From Stromatinia cepivora (Eukaryota > Ascomycota > Leotiomycetes > Helotiales > Sclerotiniaceae), in assembly GCA_014898415.1 (NCBI GenBank), contig RCTD01000005.1:1426001-1490000 (forward strand): 64,000 bases of DNA. The letters are read 5' to 3'. The position numbers were made by a program, and so were the translations under genes. Each line of letters starts with the position of its first letter. The stretch's first letter is position 1. A model generated the notes under the pieces. It did no database searches and had not been told where the DNA came from. It was given only the letters and a program-made list of their open reading frames with translations. Of the stretch, positions 22,416 through 37,059 are shown piece after piece.

Positions 22416-23477
22416 GGTTCTAAAGATGAGGAGAGTTGCATGGGAATTGTGGTGTTGAAGAGGGGGACATATGATGTGCGATGGATATCATATGCATTTG
22501 TGCGAATCTTTTCTGATTCGCCAAGAATATCGAGTTCAAATAACTTCTTCTCTGTGGACGAAAGCAAAAGAGAAGTGATGAACATCACCCAGCTTTCACA
22601 CACATCCGCACCTCGCTTCAATTCGCACGGATTCATCAACCCATCATACAACTCTCACACGCAACAAACCACAAATAACGAAACCACGAGTTTAAGACGG
22701 CGTTTTTGGATTTTTTTTTGGATATAAGGATACAAAGGTTGCTAGGCGTATCTGAATAATTAGCATTGATTAATCAATCAATCAATCAATTTTGTTTCAA
22801 TTTCCACTTCCACTTCCACTTCCATTTTTGCATTTTTTGCGTTTATATTACCACGGTATAGCAGAGTACGACATGATTTCGTGGGGATAGGAGGATTTGG
22901 TACTGTTACTGTTACTGTTAGAGGGGAATGAATGAAAGGGAAGGGATGGGAAAGGATGGGAGAAGAATTAAGGATATTGGGTGGCAGGAGGGGTACATAG
23001 TATAATATGGTGATATACTGAATTTACTGGGTATTGGGGGGAGAGAGGAATATACGTTTTTGGATATGATGGATGATTGGTGATGGATATGAAGGGTGAT
23101 GGGAAATACTATACTATACCATAACCAGATAATACCAGATAATAATATCAGATCTACCTGAAAATCATACACTCATATCTACATTTTATTCATATTTACA
23201 ATCATATTAATAACCTACCTAGATATCGTATCCCCACCCCCCTTAAAACTTAAACAATCTATCTATCACCCCTCATGAACCTCACCAAATACCAAATACC
23301 AAATACAAAAAAACCCTACTATACTATCCTCTATTCCCTATCCCCTATCTCTATTCCCCTATCCTTCATTCCTCATTCTTCATTCTATAAACTTCATATA
23401 TATTTATACCCCCCTCGTTCCTATATCAATATATTATACATTTAGTTATATCTGTATTTGGATTCGGATTTATATTT
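22416..23477. other. 3' flank with short simple repeats
   Basis: No gene. Contains ATCA repeats (about 22770-22790), TTCCAC repeats (about 22803-22823), TACTGT repeats (about 22901-22919) and ACCAAAT repeats (about 23284-23306). Microsatellite density rises toward the AT-rich boundary. Confidence 0.6.
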
Positions 23478-23619
23478 ATATTTGTATTTGTATTTGTATT
23501 TGTATTTGTATTTGTATTTGTATTTGTATTTGTATTTGTATTTGTATTTGTATTTGTATTTGTATTTGTATTTGTATTTGTATTTGTATTTGTATTTGTA
23601 TTTGTATTTGTATTTGTAT
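23478..23619. repeat. Hexanucleotide microsatellite (TATTTG)n
   Basis: About 24 nearly perfect copies of TATTTG. Open frames on both strands encode Tyr-Leu or Lys-Tyr repeats and are artefacts. It lies immediately before the switch from normal composition to the AT-rich block. Confidence 0.95.
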
Positions 23620-24356
23620 CTCACGAGAAATGTTATTATTATTAAATAATAACTAACTCTCATTAACCACTTCACAATATAAAGGCCTATATATATATAT
23701 ATATATATATATAGAATATACTCATTCCGAATAATAAGAATAATATAATCAATATGATCAATTAGGTCAATTAGATCAAATTGGTCAATTAGATCAAATT
23801 GGTCAATCTGGTCATTTTGATCAATTTGATCAATTCAATCTAATTGATTAAATCAATCAAATTAATCAAATAAACTTAATCGATCTATATATATATATTA
23901 TATTTATTCTAGATGATAAAATCAATATAATAAACAAGATCAACTAAATCATTTTGATCAATTAGATCGATTTAATCAATTTAATCAAATCGATTTATTT
24001 ATTTAATATACAAATACGAATTCAAAATCTACAAATTCATAAATATGTGTGAAACTATCGAATTCATAGATATTCGAATAAAGAAACCTAAATTAATCAA
24101 ATATTAGAATTATTCGAAATAAAAAACCTTTATTATACTAATCAAGATAATTGAAATAATGAATTTTTATTCAAATTAATAAATAAGAATAAAATATTGA
24201 TATATAAAAGAATTCGGAAGAAGTATATAAAAAGATTATATCTTCAATATTGAAGATTAAGAATCTGTATTCTAATATTATATATAATATCATTATATTA
24301 TTCAACTTTTATTATTATAATTTGATATTTGCTTATTTCATTATAATCTTTGAACT
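23620..24356. other. Isochore boundary with GATCAATT-type imperfect repeat
   Basis: Composition drops sharply here. An AT dinucleotide run (about 23689-23713) is followed by an irregular array of GATCAATTnGGTCAATT-like units (about 23755-23880), many self-complementary around GATC, then degraded AT-rich sequence. The last five bases (GAACT, 24352-24356) are the left target-site duplication of element A1. Confidence 0.6.
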
Positions 24357-24638
24357 TGTCACGAATCGTGAACCACAGGAGGCTAATCACGTGATGCCCC
24401 TTATCTCCTATGTCAATTAATGAGCTGATCGTCTGTGCATATGTATTACGAATCATACAATTTAGTATAATAAAATGGTAACCCTAATAATATATACATA
24501 TAGCCCCACAATCTACGAATAAATATTTGTATATATATATCTAATGGCTTTTTACAAACTATAATTCTTCAATTATAGATTCTAAAGAATATAATTGATT
24601 TTGTTTATTCAGTTTTATTATAGTTTTTGTGCATTATA
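24357..24638 (+). repeat. Left (5') LTR of element A1
   Basis: 282 bp. The first 100 or so bases keep G+C (TGTCACGAATCGTGAACCAC), while the last part is AT-only compared with the right LTR. It matches the A2 LTR at 52339. Confidence 0.88.
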
Positions 24639-27600
24639 TTATCTATAATTTATTTACAAGTGTCCGGTTATTTGATGATCTTCCAAATAATATCTTATTT
24701 TAATAATACCTTTTTAAATGAACTTTTATGAATATTATATTTAAAAAAAGAAGATCTATTCTGATCTAATCGATAAAGATATAAACATTTTTAAAAATAT
24801 ATTATTACTTTTATAATACAATGAACTCTTTCTTTTATATATTCCGATCCTTTGAAAATCTATTTTGAGAAATTATCCTTTTCTTTTCAATTATTTCAAT
24901 AAATTTTCGAAGAAAATATAAATATAGGATTGAATAATATTATTATTGGAAAAAAGAAGATTAATAAAGAAAAGATTCCAATATATAAAATCAATACTTC
25001 CAATAATTCAATTATTCTTTCCGAATTATTATTACAATTATAAGATCTCTATATAATAATTATAAATTTGAAAAAGGAAAATTGATAATTGAAAGTTATA
25101 ATAATAATGAACTTTACAATAATATAATCTTCTTTTAAATCCTAAATGATATTTATATAAATATCCAGATCAATAGTAATATTTAGGATTCCCTTTATTC
25201 TTTTAATCAAAATCCAAAGATTTTCATTCAAATAAATTCGAAGATCCCGAAATCAAAAAAAGAAAACTTTGATTAAACAATTTGATCATCTAGAATCCTT
25301 TAATGATTCTTCTTCTCTTTCAAGAAATAACGGTTTGTATAATAATTAGGAATTCCTTTATTCAAAAATCCAATTTAATCGATTAAGATTATATTCCTGC
25401 ACTAATTACAATTCGTAATGAAATATATATATATTAAAATCTATAAATCTTATTATTAAACTTAATAATGATATTGAATTTAAAACTAGTTTATAATAAT
25501 TATTAATTATAAAACAATTCGAATTATATATTATATCATTTAAAAATAAAACACAATATTATATATATATAATCGATCAAATTGAATCGAAAATACAAAT
25601 ATATTATTATATTTTTTATATATGAGTATCCTGATTTATAATATTTGAATTGATTGAATAATTTACAGCGATCTATCAGAACCTAATTGAAATCGATGAT
25701 ACTCGTTTTCAATATAAAATATAGATTATATTTAATATAATTTGATATAATAATTTCCTAGAATAATATAAGAAATTTAGCTTATTTATTATTCAAATAG
25801 AGATTATCGATAATAAAATTCTATTCAAAGATCTTGAATAAAAGATTTCCGATTTTTTTTTGTAAATAATAATAATATTTATTAAGGATTATAAAATTAT
25901 AAAAGAATTTACGAATATATTTATTAAAATAAATCAAAATAAAGTTTTATTATAAAAACAAAATCAATATTGTATTAAACGAAATACCTTTATAATTATT
26001 TACAAATCAATAATTACTACAAATCCTTTACAATCCTTTACAATCCTTTCAAAACTTTAACAACCTTAATTTTAAAATTTCTATATTTTTGAAATCATTT
26101 CTACTCTGGAATACTCTTTTTGGATATACCGGCCTTATTATATTTAATAATTATTCGAACTTCAAATATTTATCGCCCTTTCCTTCTTTTGAAATAATAT
26201 ATATATCGATATTTTATATCAATAATTTCAATAAAATCGAAATAATATAAAAAAAAACAAAAGAATTCAAAGAATATCGAAATACTAAAGAAAACTTCAG
26301 TCTAGAAACTATAATTGAAATTATATAGAATATCTATTTAAAAAAAGAAAAATATTTAAAATTAAATATTTAGATTTTATTTCCATTCTAAATACTATAC
26401 AGAATATAAGATTTCTTGATTTAATAAAACTTATAAAAGAAAAAGTACTTATTTTTTTTTATAATCTTTCAAAAAATGATTATATTTATTGATTAAGAAT
26501 ACTTATTGATTTAAAACAAATGAATTCGTTTTTATTAATACTATATTCCTTATTTGTTTATTTCCTATATTTAAATCAAGAATTATATTATTTGAAGTTT
26601 TAATTGAAATTAAAAAATATAATAATATATAAAACTATATTATTATCCATTTTATATTCTTTAATTTAATAATCGATAATTATAAATAATCTTTTATCCT
26701 TTTCTTTATTATTGAATTAAAAAGTTATAATATTATTTTAGATAGATTTTAGTTATCAAAGATTCGAATGAAATTTGATTATTTCAATTAATATTTCAAA
26801 TAATTTAAAAAGAGATTCTATACTATCTTTTATTCGAATAATCTCTTTATTATCCAATCATTTTTTTATAAACAGAAAATTGATTAATTAATTTAATAAA
26901 ATATTAATCAATAAAATAATCAATTCAAAGAATATTAAAATCGAAAAGATTTATAATTGAATAGATCAATTATAATTAATAATATACAACAAAAACCTTT
27001 AAATATAAATATAATACAGATTCTTATTGAAAAAGAAAAAACCCTGATTCCCTTTAAATTCAATTTATCTCTTTTCCAATTAATTATATTATTATTATAA
27101 ATCTATAAATACTTCCCTTATATATCATCCGAAATCCTCGATTTATATATATTCAAACCCGATAAATTCCAATTAGAATATAAAAAAAACAAATATATTG
27201 AACTCTTTATTATTACTTTGAAAAAACTCAATAATATAATAAATTCCTAACAAAACAAATAATATACAAAAAAGAGAATATTGATTATTTTAATCGAATT
27301 CAAAAATACAAAAGTTCGAAAGAAATTCAATCAAGTATTGATCGAAATCGATTCAGAATTTGAAATATTATCTAAATATCAATAATATTATCGAACCTTT
27401 TTTAAATATAAATCAAACATTTTGTTTTCTAATTGATTTTAGAATTATAAAATTATATTAAAAGATAAAAGAGAATAAATTTTATATTATAATTTATTTT
27501 ATAAAATATCCTTAGAACAATTGGAAATCATTAAAGAATATATTATAAATAATTTTAATAAAGATTTTATTAAATTTAATTAAATTTTTTATACTGTATT

Positions 27601-30600
27601 TATTTTATTTATTAAAAAATTTAATAATAATTTGAGATTCAATATAAATTTCAGATTATTGAATTCCTTAATATATAAAAATTAATATCCTTTTCCTTTA
27701 ATTAATGAAATATTTTTTCAGTTTTTTAATATTAAAATCTTTACTAAATTCGATATTCATTAAATTTTCTATTATATAAAAATAAATTCTATTTCGAAAA
27801 AGTATATTATTTTTCGAATTCGATATAGATTATAAAAATGTAAAATTATATTATTCAAATTAATAAATGATTCTGTAATCTATTAATATTATATAAATGA
27901 TATTCTAGTTGATTATTTAAATATCTTTTATATAGTATACTTCAATAATATTCTAGTCTATTTCAAAAACGAAAAAGAATATTAGATTTATATTAAATTA
28001 ATTTTTGAACAATTAAAAGTTATTAATTTATAAGTAGATCTTAAGAAATACGAATTCAATATTATATATATCAAATATTTGGGCTTTATTATCTTTATTA
28101 AAGAAATAAAGATAGATCTTAAAAAGATTGAAATAATTGAGAATTGGATTTTTTTGATAATAATGAAAAGGATTCAATTATTCTTTAGTTTTTGTAATTT
28201 TTATTAATGATTCATTAAGGATTATAGTATAATAGTGAAATCTTTTAATGAATTCATTAAAATAAACATTAAATTTATATTCGATAAAGTATATCAAAAT
28301 ATATTCAATATCTTGAAGAAAAAGTTTATCTTTATTCTATTTTTATAATATTATAATCATTGATTCCTTTGTATATTCAAAACAAATATATTTAATAGAA
28401 TAATTATTAATATATTATTATAATAGTATAATAAAGATTGATTATCTGTAATTTATTTCTTTAAAATTATTATTATTGTTAAATTGAATTACAAAATTTA
28501 TAATAAAGAAATATTATCAATTATTTGATCTTTTAATTATTGAAGAACAGAATTCATTAGTTTATTATATAAAATTAAGGTTTATATTGATTATAAGGTC
28601 TTCGAATATTTCATAATTATTAAGACTTTCAATGTTCGATAAATTTGTTGAATAAAAGTTCTAATCGATTATAATTTTATTATTATATATTATTTTGGAA
28701 AAGATAATCCTTTTATTGATGTTTTAACCCGTTGAATTGATAAATTGGATCTCTAGAATTATATTAAAAAGAAGAATCGTTTTCAATAATTTATTAAAGA
28801 TAATTAAGTTGATATCGAAATCATAAAAGAAATCTTATGAAAATATTATTTAGATAAAATAATGATTATTAATATCAATTTGAATGAAATTGCTTCTCGA
28901 TTTGATTTAATTAATTATATTATCGAAGCAAATAAAATTATAGATAATTTATTAATATTCAGAATATAAATTATTCAAAATTATAAGTATATATTATTTC
29001 AAAATAACCTTTTATTTTACAATAATTGCCTAATAATATTTGATATCGATAATCTTCGAATTTATTTGATTTGTGAAATCTATAATTCTGTTTTTATTAT
29101 TTATTTTGGTATAAATAAAACCTATCTTTTATTATCTGAACAATATTATTAATTCAGAATGTATAATATTATAATCAGATATATATACAATTATTATATC
29201 TGTAAATATAATTTTGTTTTATATAATTGTATCCCCAATTTATTGTATCTATTTTTGATTCCTAATCGAATATAATAATATATTATTATAAATTATTATA
29301 GCTTTAATAAAGATAAATATAGATATAATAATGTTTTAATTATTATTGATCGATTAACAAAACAAACTATTTCTATATTTTATTATAAATTAATCGATAT
29401 TCAAGTTCAAATACAAATATATTTTTATTATATATATCGATATTATAGTCCTTTTAATATTATAATATCAAATCGCAGTTTTCAATTTATATTATAGTTT
29501 TAAAAGAAATTCAATTAAATCTTAGGAATTAATTTCAAGTTATTCATTATTCATTATCTTTAAATTGATAATGAAACTGAAATTTATAATTAATACCTTC
29601 AATAATAATTAAAACCATTTGTTAGCTATTATCAAGATAATTGATCAAAATTTCTATTTATAATGAATTATATATAATTTACTCTTTTATATGACTCCTT
29701 AAAAGGGTTTATATCTTATGAAATTCTATATAAGTATATACTAAAATATACATAAAAATGAAAGGAAAATATTAATAAATTAATAAATAATATAAATATA
29801 TATAATACTTATATATATATAAAATATAATAGATTGACTTTTATATAAACGAAAAAAAGTTTATTGTATATTTAAATCAAAATATCGAAATCTACAAATG
29901 TTTATTGATATAAGATTGATTTCAATATTGGAGATTATATATAACTTAATATAAAGAATTATTTTACCCAAAAATTATTTAAAAAATTGAATTTTCTGAT
30001 TCAAAGAAGATTCAAGATTATTAATCGATTTGAAAGCTTTTTCAAATTCGAATTCTTAATTATAATAAAAATTTATTCTATTTTGTTTTCAGATCGATTA
30101 TATAAAATATATAATAATCTATTTTCTGATCAAATATTCGAATCATTTTTGTTTATTAATATAATTGATAATTTGAAATAAAAAATAAAAAAAATTCTAA
30201 CAATAAAGAAAATACAAAAAACTCTATTATACAAAGTTTTATAGTTTAATAACAATATCGATTTTATTTGATATCCTACTTTTGATTTTAAAACATCATT
30301 ATATCTTCTATATGATTTTCATTTAGCTAATCCAATATTATTTAATCCTCTTAATCGATTAATTGATTGAATAAAACTCTATAAAAGTGAAAAGGATAAT
30401 TATAATTATATAAATAATAATTTATCTATAAAATCAAAGAAAAAAAAGATATTCTTCAATTCAATAAACTAAATATTATGATTTTATAATAATATATATA
30501 TATACAATTACAAAAAAATCGAAAACCTATACAAATTCGAAGGAATTTAATTATATATATATATAATCTAAATTTTATACAATAAACAAATTATTATCAT

Positions 30601-31130
30601 CAAGATAATACAAAAACAATATATTTCAAAAAACTTATATCTATAATCATTTTAAAAAATTATACAAAAAGGAAACTTGAATATAATAAAAACAAAATAT
30701 AATATCATCCCTATCGATTTTGTTCAATTTGATTGATTTGATTAATTTAATCAATTAATTTAATCGATTTCAGAATTGATTATATTAATTATCTATTATC
30801 ATTATATTATAATTCAACCTTCTTCCTTTTTCTATTAAAACTTTTTCCTTTTAAAGATTCTTTAAATCAAGGAAAATACGAATTAATATTAATTTAACCA
30901 ATTAATAAACGATTTAATCGATTTAATTAATTCATTCGTCATTCTAATCAATTTGATCAATTATTTTAATCAATTTAATCAATTTCTAATAAATTGATTA
31001 AATCAATCAAAATGATTAATTTAATTGATTTAAAGTTTATAAACCTTCATAAAATCTGATTTCCGATGAAATAATAATGAAACAAAGAAATAAAACATTC
31101 AAGGATGAGTTTTTCTAAAAAAAAGAATAA

Positions 31131-31410
31131 TATCATGAATTATAAATTATAAAAGATTAATTATATAATATTCTTTATCTTCTATATCAATTAATAAACT
31201 GATCGTCTATATATATACATTACAAATTATACAATTTAATATAATAAAATGATGACCCTAATAATATATATATACAATTCTGCAATCTATGAATAAATAT
31301 TTGTATATATATCTAATCATTCCTTACAAACTATAGTTCTTCAATTGTAGATTCTAAGGAACATAATTGACCCTGTTTATTCAGCTCTACTACGGCTCTT
31401 GTGCGTCACA
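31131..31410 (+). repeat. Right (3') LTR of element A1
   Basis: About 280 bp. The mutation pattern mirrors the left LTR: its start is stripped of C/G (TATCATGAATTATAAATTAT) and its last 60 bases are intact, ending GTGCGTCACA. The left edge could be off by a base or two. Confidence 0.85.
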
Positions 31411-31556
31411 GAACTATTATTTCCCAATTATAAGATTTATCATTTTCAAGTATATGATCTCTAATAGATTATAAAATTTGGAAAACTTTAAAACGATTAT
31501 AATTATAAAAAAACAATTATAATCAATTTATTTAAGTAATTCAGAATATAATAAAT

Positions 31557-31722
31557 TGTTAACTTTTGGTGCAGGAAGTAGTAGTATTATTGATTATATA
31601 GGTTGAACTAAGGATCTATAATTCTAGTAAGAATAGAATTAAAGTTATCCCCAAATATAATCTGTATATCATTATGATTATATAATCTTAATTCTAATCC
31701 TATAATGATCTTATTTCTAATA
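31557..31722 (-). repeat. LTR of C1 (3' LTR in element orientation)
   Basis: 166 bp. The outer edge is intact (TGTTAACTTTTGGTGCAGG) and the inner edge mutated (TCTAATA instead of TCCAACA). Confidence 0.85.
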
Positions 31723-34700
31723 CTCTTTTATTGAGGATATCCTATTCGATCTTTTTAGATTATTAATCCTAATATTTTCTTAAACTTTTCGAAAACAATT
31801 CTTATATAAGGTTTTGTTATTCTATTGATAATTATATTATATATATTGATATAATTAATAACGATTTTTTTCTTTTCTATCAAATTCCTAATGAAATAAT
31901 AATTGATATTTATATATTTGAATCGTTTATACAAATATAGATTCTTAATTAAAATTAAAATGTTTTAATTATTATTAAATATTTGAACTATATCTTTATT
32001 CTTTTCAATATAATTTAATCTGAATAGATTTTTGAATATTTGTATAATCCATTTTTTTTGTTTAATGAATATTATTATTATAATATATTCTGATTCTATA
32101 TTAAAAATAATCACAGATATTTATTTCTTATTAGCCCACAATATAAAGTCTTTATAGAATATCATAATTTCCCTTAAAACATTTTTCCGATTATATTTAT
32201 TATTAATCCAATCTGTATCTATATATACCTTTATTGTATTGTCAAGTATATTATATTCTTTATAAATATTAGATTATATTTCTTTTGATCTGAATTATAA
32301 TTTCTGTTTGATTATTGATTATAAATATCGTATTAGATTCTTCAAAATTATAATATAATATTTTGTTGATTTTGTTATAAATTATAAAAATCTTTTAATT
32401 AAGAATATTATATTTAATTGAATATATATTATTGAATAGATTATATTTTCTATTTATTATTAATATTCATTTATATCTGTTAATTTATTATTATCGATTG
32501 TTGATTGAAAATAAGTATAATCTATTATTGATAATTTCTTGGCTTAATATTATTTATATATAATATTGTATTTAATTAATATAATATCGAAATATTCTTT
32601 TTGATTTATAATTAATATATATATTTTTTTATTATAAATAATTTTAATATTTAGGATTTTATTAATTTTCTTTAAATTCTTAATATTAAAACGAATTGAT
32701 AATTTTTTATCGAATTAAATGATTTGTAATAATATATATAATATAATAACAATATCATTAATATATATTAATAATATTATATTACAATCTTTGAATATAT
32801 ATAAATATAAATCTATTAAACTTTATATAAAGTTTATATTTAAAAATTCTTTTTTTAATAATAAATTTCAATCTTTTTTAATTTATTTCAAATTATATAG
32901 ATTTCGTAAAACTTATAATATATATCCTTTTTCGATTTTGATATTTTGGAATAATTTAAAATAAATCTTTTTTTTTAAATATAATTCAATAAAGATGTTT
33001 TTGATATTGAAATATAAATATTCCAAATTTTCCTTTATAACAATAATTAAGAATAATTTGAGTATATTTAATTTTATTATTGATATAAATATTTCATTAT
33101 AATCTTTTCTTGATATTTAATTAAACTTTTGAATTATTAATCTTATTTTAAATTATTCTATTTTGTTATCTTTTATTTTAATTATAAATATTTATTTCAT
33201 TAAAATCAAATTACTTTTTTTAAGGAATATATATTTTTCCTAAATATTATTTTGAATTAAAAATATGATTTCTTTTTGGATAATTTCCTTTCATTTTTTA
33301 AAGTATTTTCGATTCGATATTATTTCTTTATAAATTCTTAATATTTTAATTCCTAAAACTTTTTCGATTAAATATATTATATCTTTTGTATTGTTTATAT
33401 TTATCAATGAAATTATAAAATCTGAAACGATTTTGTTTTTGATATAAGGATCTATCTTATAAATAATTGGAATTATAATTATAATATATTCTATATTTTC
33501 TTGAATTTTGATTTATATAAATATTATAATTAATATCTTTATAATCTTACTTTCCTATTTTCCTTTAAAATCTTATTCTATATCTTTTTTCTGTTTTCGT
33601 ATTAAATACTTTAGAAATTCGTTTTCAAAATCTATTATATTCTTTTATTCAATTTCAAATAATTATAAATTTACTTTGTTTTCTGATTCTATTGAAATAA
33701 ATTTATCAATAAAATTTAAAATGATCTTAAATTTTGTTTTTAATATAAATTCAAAATCTGTAAAAATTGATTCTTGAATTAAAATCTTTGGAATAATAGA
33801 TTCGATATCTAAAGTATCCTTGAAAAAAGATTCTTGATTTGTTTTCTGAATATTACTATCTTTATTTTTATTATATATTAATATTAATATATTTAATTTA
33901 TTTAATTTCAATTCAACAATTAAGATATTTGATATAATTATTAAACTTGATATAATATCTATTAAAAAGAATATTTGAAACAAAGATGATACAAATATCG
34001 CATTTGATATTAAAGATGGAGAAAATATTGAAAATGGAAAAGATATTTTATTTACTATTGATCAATTACAAGGTTTTCGATTTAACTTTATATTCTTAAT
34101 TCCTTGTAAATCTAATTTACAATTTCTTAATTTAAAATTCAAATTTCCTTTTTTAATAAGATTCATTTATGATTACTTTACTTAATCGAAATATATAATT
34201 TAGCTTTAGAGAATATACTTTGATATATTTATTTATAACTTTTGAATATCCTAGAAATATATCAATTTTCAAAATGTTCTGCAATTTGTTATATTTTTGC
34301 TTTTTCGGAATAATCTTAGGATTAATATAAATATAATATTTGCTTTTTTAGATTTTGTATATTTTTATATTTAATATTATATTTATAAAAACTTTTATAA
34401 AAAATCGATTTATTCTATTTATATCAGAATTAATATTAATACAATTTCTAATATAAATATCATACTTTACAATTTCATCCCAAAACTTTAATAATAATCT
34501 AATTTCTTTTAATATTATTTTTATATCTATTTTTACAATCTTTATATTTCGTTTTACAAGTTTGTTTTGATATAAAGAAATAATTATTATAATTTCAGAT
34601 TATATATTTGATAATCATTTACAAATAATTTGTAAAAGTTCCAATATATTATCAATCCTGATTACAATAATCTTTTCTTTAATAATCAATTCTATCTCCT

Positions 34701-36888
34701 TTTTTTAAATTTTCAATATTTGAATTATATCATTTTTTTGTTTAAATAATATAATCCAATTTACTTTTATATAATTATCAATAATCAATATAAAATAACA
34801 ATTCCTTCAAATCGATTTTGGAAATAGTTTTACAATATCGAAATATATAAATTCAAATCTCTTTAATTTATACAAATTTAATTGTTTCGGAATATAATTA
34901 ATTATCTTAATAAATATATATATTTCGTAAATATTTAATTCAATTGGGACCTTTATTAGTTTAATTATATTAGATATTTTATATAGATTCTTGATTTTAT
35001 TTAAATCTAAATAATTGAATCTTCAATATTATAATAAATATCTTTTTTTCTTTTTGAATATTAATTCGTTATCGATATTTTTAACACTATTGATTATCTT
35101 TGAAGAAAAACCTTTTTCCTAATCATTTTGATATATATTCGAATAGAAAATTATATCTTTATATTCTTTGATTATATATAAAACTATATATATTCTATTT
35201 TATATTTTAATATAAATAACTTTTTTATTATCCTTTTTGAAATATATATAATAAAAATTGAATTCTCTTTACAGCCCTATTTTATAAATCCTTTTTTTTA
35301 ATAACAAATTTACTTCTAATTCTGATATATATAATATATTTGAAAATAATATCTTAAAATCATTTTTGTATACTATATTCATTAAACCTTAATAACAATA
35401 ATATATTATTCCCTTATCAATCTTTATTCTTTATTTAATAATAAAATCTATTGATTTGAATAATAAAGATTAATCAAATATATATAGAAAAATATTTATA
35501 TTAATATATTATTTATTAAAGGAAACCTTACTAATAATTTTCTTTATCAAATTATAATCTTCCTTTATTATATCTTCAATATCGAAATCTAATTCAGAAA
35601 TATTATTAACAAAATATACTTAATCTTTTTTATTGAAATAAATCTTTTTCGGATTTGATAATCCTCTTTTCTTTTAATAATAAAAATAATTACGAAAAAA
35701 TTTATTAGTTTATATTAAATATAAACAATTTCATATATAATGATTTTCTTTTTGATATAAATTATAAATATTATTTGAAATCTCGAAATCTGATTTTTGA
35801 TATCGAAAAGTATATCTAAATCCTTTTATAATTTATATTTATTTTGATCTATTTTTAAAATAAAATTCTTTAATCTACAAATATTTGATCTTATTATCAA
35901 TATTAAAACTAATTTGAATATCCAATATATCTATTATTCCTTAATAATCAATTAAAAAATTATATATTAAAACCAAAAACAAAATAGTATCTTGATATAC
36001 TAATTAATAACTTTTATTTATAATCCCTAATTTCCTTCTATATTCTTTCAATTTATTTTAAATTTCAATAATAATTATATCAAAATAAATATCGGATTGA
36101 AATTTGAAATTCTGGATTATCATTATATATATATTAATTGTAATTACATTGACTCTAATATATTTCGATTTAAAATATCTCCAAAATATATATACTATTA
36201 AATATTTATCGATAAAAACTTTATTATCATCATTAAATATTATACAAATATACAATAATATATTCGCTTTATCTTTTAAATATTCCAATTTCAACTCAAT
36301 ATTATAATATATATAATCATTGATCTTATAAATAGATACTATATTGAATCCTGCAATCTATATATATTCATTTAATATTTGATCAATTATATAAAACCAT
36401 TTTTTCCTTTTCAATTATATCTTCGTTTGTTTAAATTATTACTCATAATTATTTTGATCAAACTTCGAAGGATTATTTGATTTCAATATTGTAAAGGTTT
36501 TTTATTGTTTAATAAATATCAAAAATAATCTTCAGATTTTTAAAACAATCTTAAAAAATATATTGCAAATAAATTCAAGATAATAAAAAAATATAAAAAA
36601 TAAAACAATAAGAAAATTCGTAAAATCATATTATAGTATATTTTCTTATAATTATACGAATTTGCTCTTCACTTTTATTATAATTCTATATCAACACTAT
36701 ATAGATTACTCTCCACTCTGATCTATAATATTATAAATTATAAACTGTATTATTGTATTTCAACTCTACTTCAATAATACTATATAAAAACTCTGATTTT
36801 CATTTTATTTTATCTTTATTAATTATACTAATCCTTTCTCAATTTGCTTTACTTTCTAATCACTACTATACAACCGGATCTTATAATC

Positions 36889-37054
36889 TATTAACTTTTG
36901 ATACAAAAAATAATAATATTATTGATTATATAAATTGAACTAAGGATCTATAATTCTAATAAAAATAAAATTGAGGTTATCCCCAAATATGGTCTGTGCA
37001 CCATTGTGATCACGTGACCTCAATTCTAATCCTATGATGGCCTCATTTCCAACA
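36889..37054 (-). repeat. LTR of C1 (5' LTR in element orientation)
   Basis: 166 bp. The inner edge is mutated (TATTAACTTTTGATACAA). The outer 90 bases are intact, including GATCACGTGACC and GATGGCCTCATTTCCAACA. Confidence 0.85.
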
Positions 37055-37059
37055 TAAAT

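Larger units (their letters stand above)
24357..31410 (+). mobile_element. Element A1: full-length Ty3/gypsy LTR retrotransposon, heavily RIP-mutated
   Basis: A 7,054-bp element flanked by GAACT at 24352-24356 and 31411-31415. LTRs are 24357-24638 and about 31131-31410, starting TGTCACGA (TATCATGA in the right copy) and ending CGTCACA (CATTATA in the left copy). Inside, read through stops, are a Ty3-type reverse transcriptase (about 27463-27723, matching the better-preserved A2 copy at 63718), integrase (about 29290-29400, an Ile-Ile-Ile-Asp-Arg-Leu-Thr-Lys motif) and a post-integrase domain (29987-30181). RT before integrase is the gypsy order. Nearly every coding frame is full of TAA/TAG, mostly where C-to-T or G-to-A changes would create them. 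It is dead. Confidence 0.88.
31557..37054 (-). mobile_element. Element C1: full-length Ty1/copia retrotransposon, RIP-mutated
   Basis: 5,498 bp with identical-length LTRs (166 bp: 31557-31722 and 36889-37054) and a TAAAT duplication at 31552-31556 and 37055-37059. Ends are TGTT...AACA. It corresponds along its length to C2, where a minus-strand copia reverse transcriptase is readable (39949-40140), so C1 is also minus-oriented and reads from 37054 to 31557. A minus frame at 36058-36294 is probably gag, and 33663-33983 lies between integrase and RT. No intact ORF remains. Confidence 0.85.

Noticed and set aside
23478..23619. (TATTTG)n as a telomeric repeat
   Set aside because: Interstitial, not G-rich on either strand, and unlike the TTAGGG telomere of filamentous ascomycetes.
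23442..23675. Open frames encoding Tyr-Leu or Lys-Tyr repeats on both strands
   Set aside because: Pure products of the (TATTTG)n microsatellite; no start context or flanking coding signal.
33508..33777. 89-codon plus ORF (with an equivalent at 40511-40780)
   Set aside because: Antisense shadow of the minus-strand copia polyprotein linker in C1 and C2; repeated only because the elements are copies.
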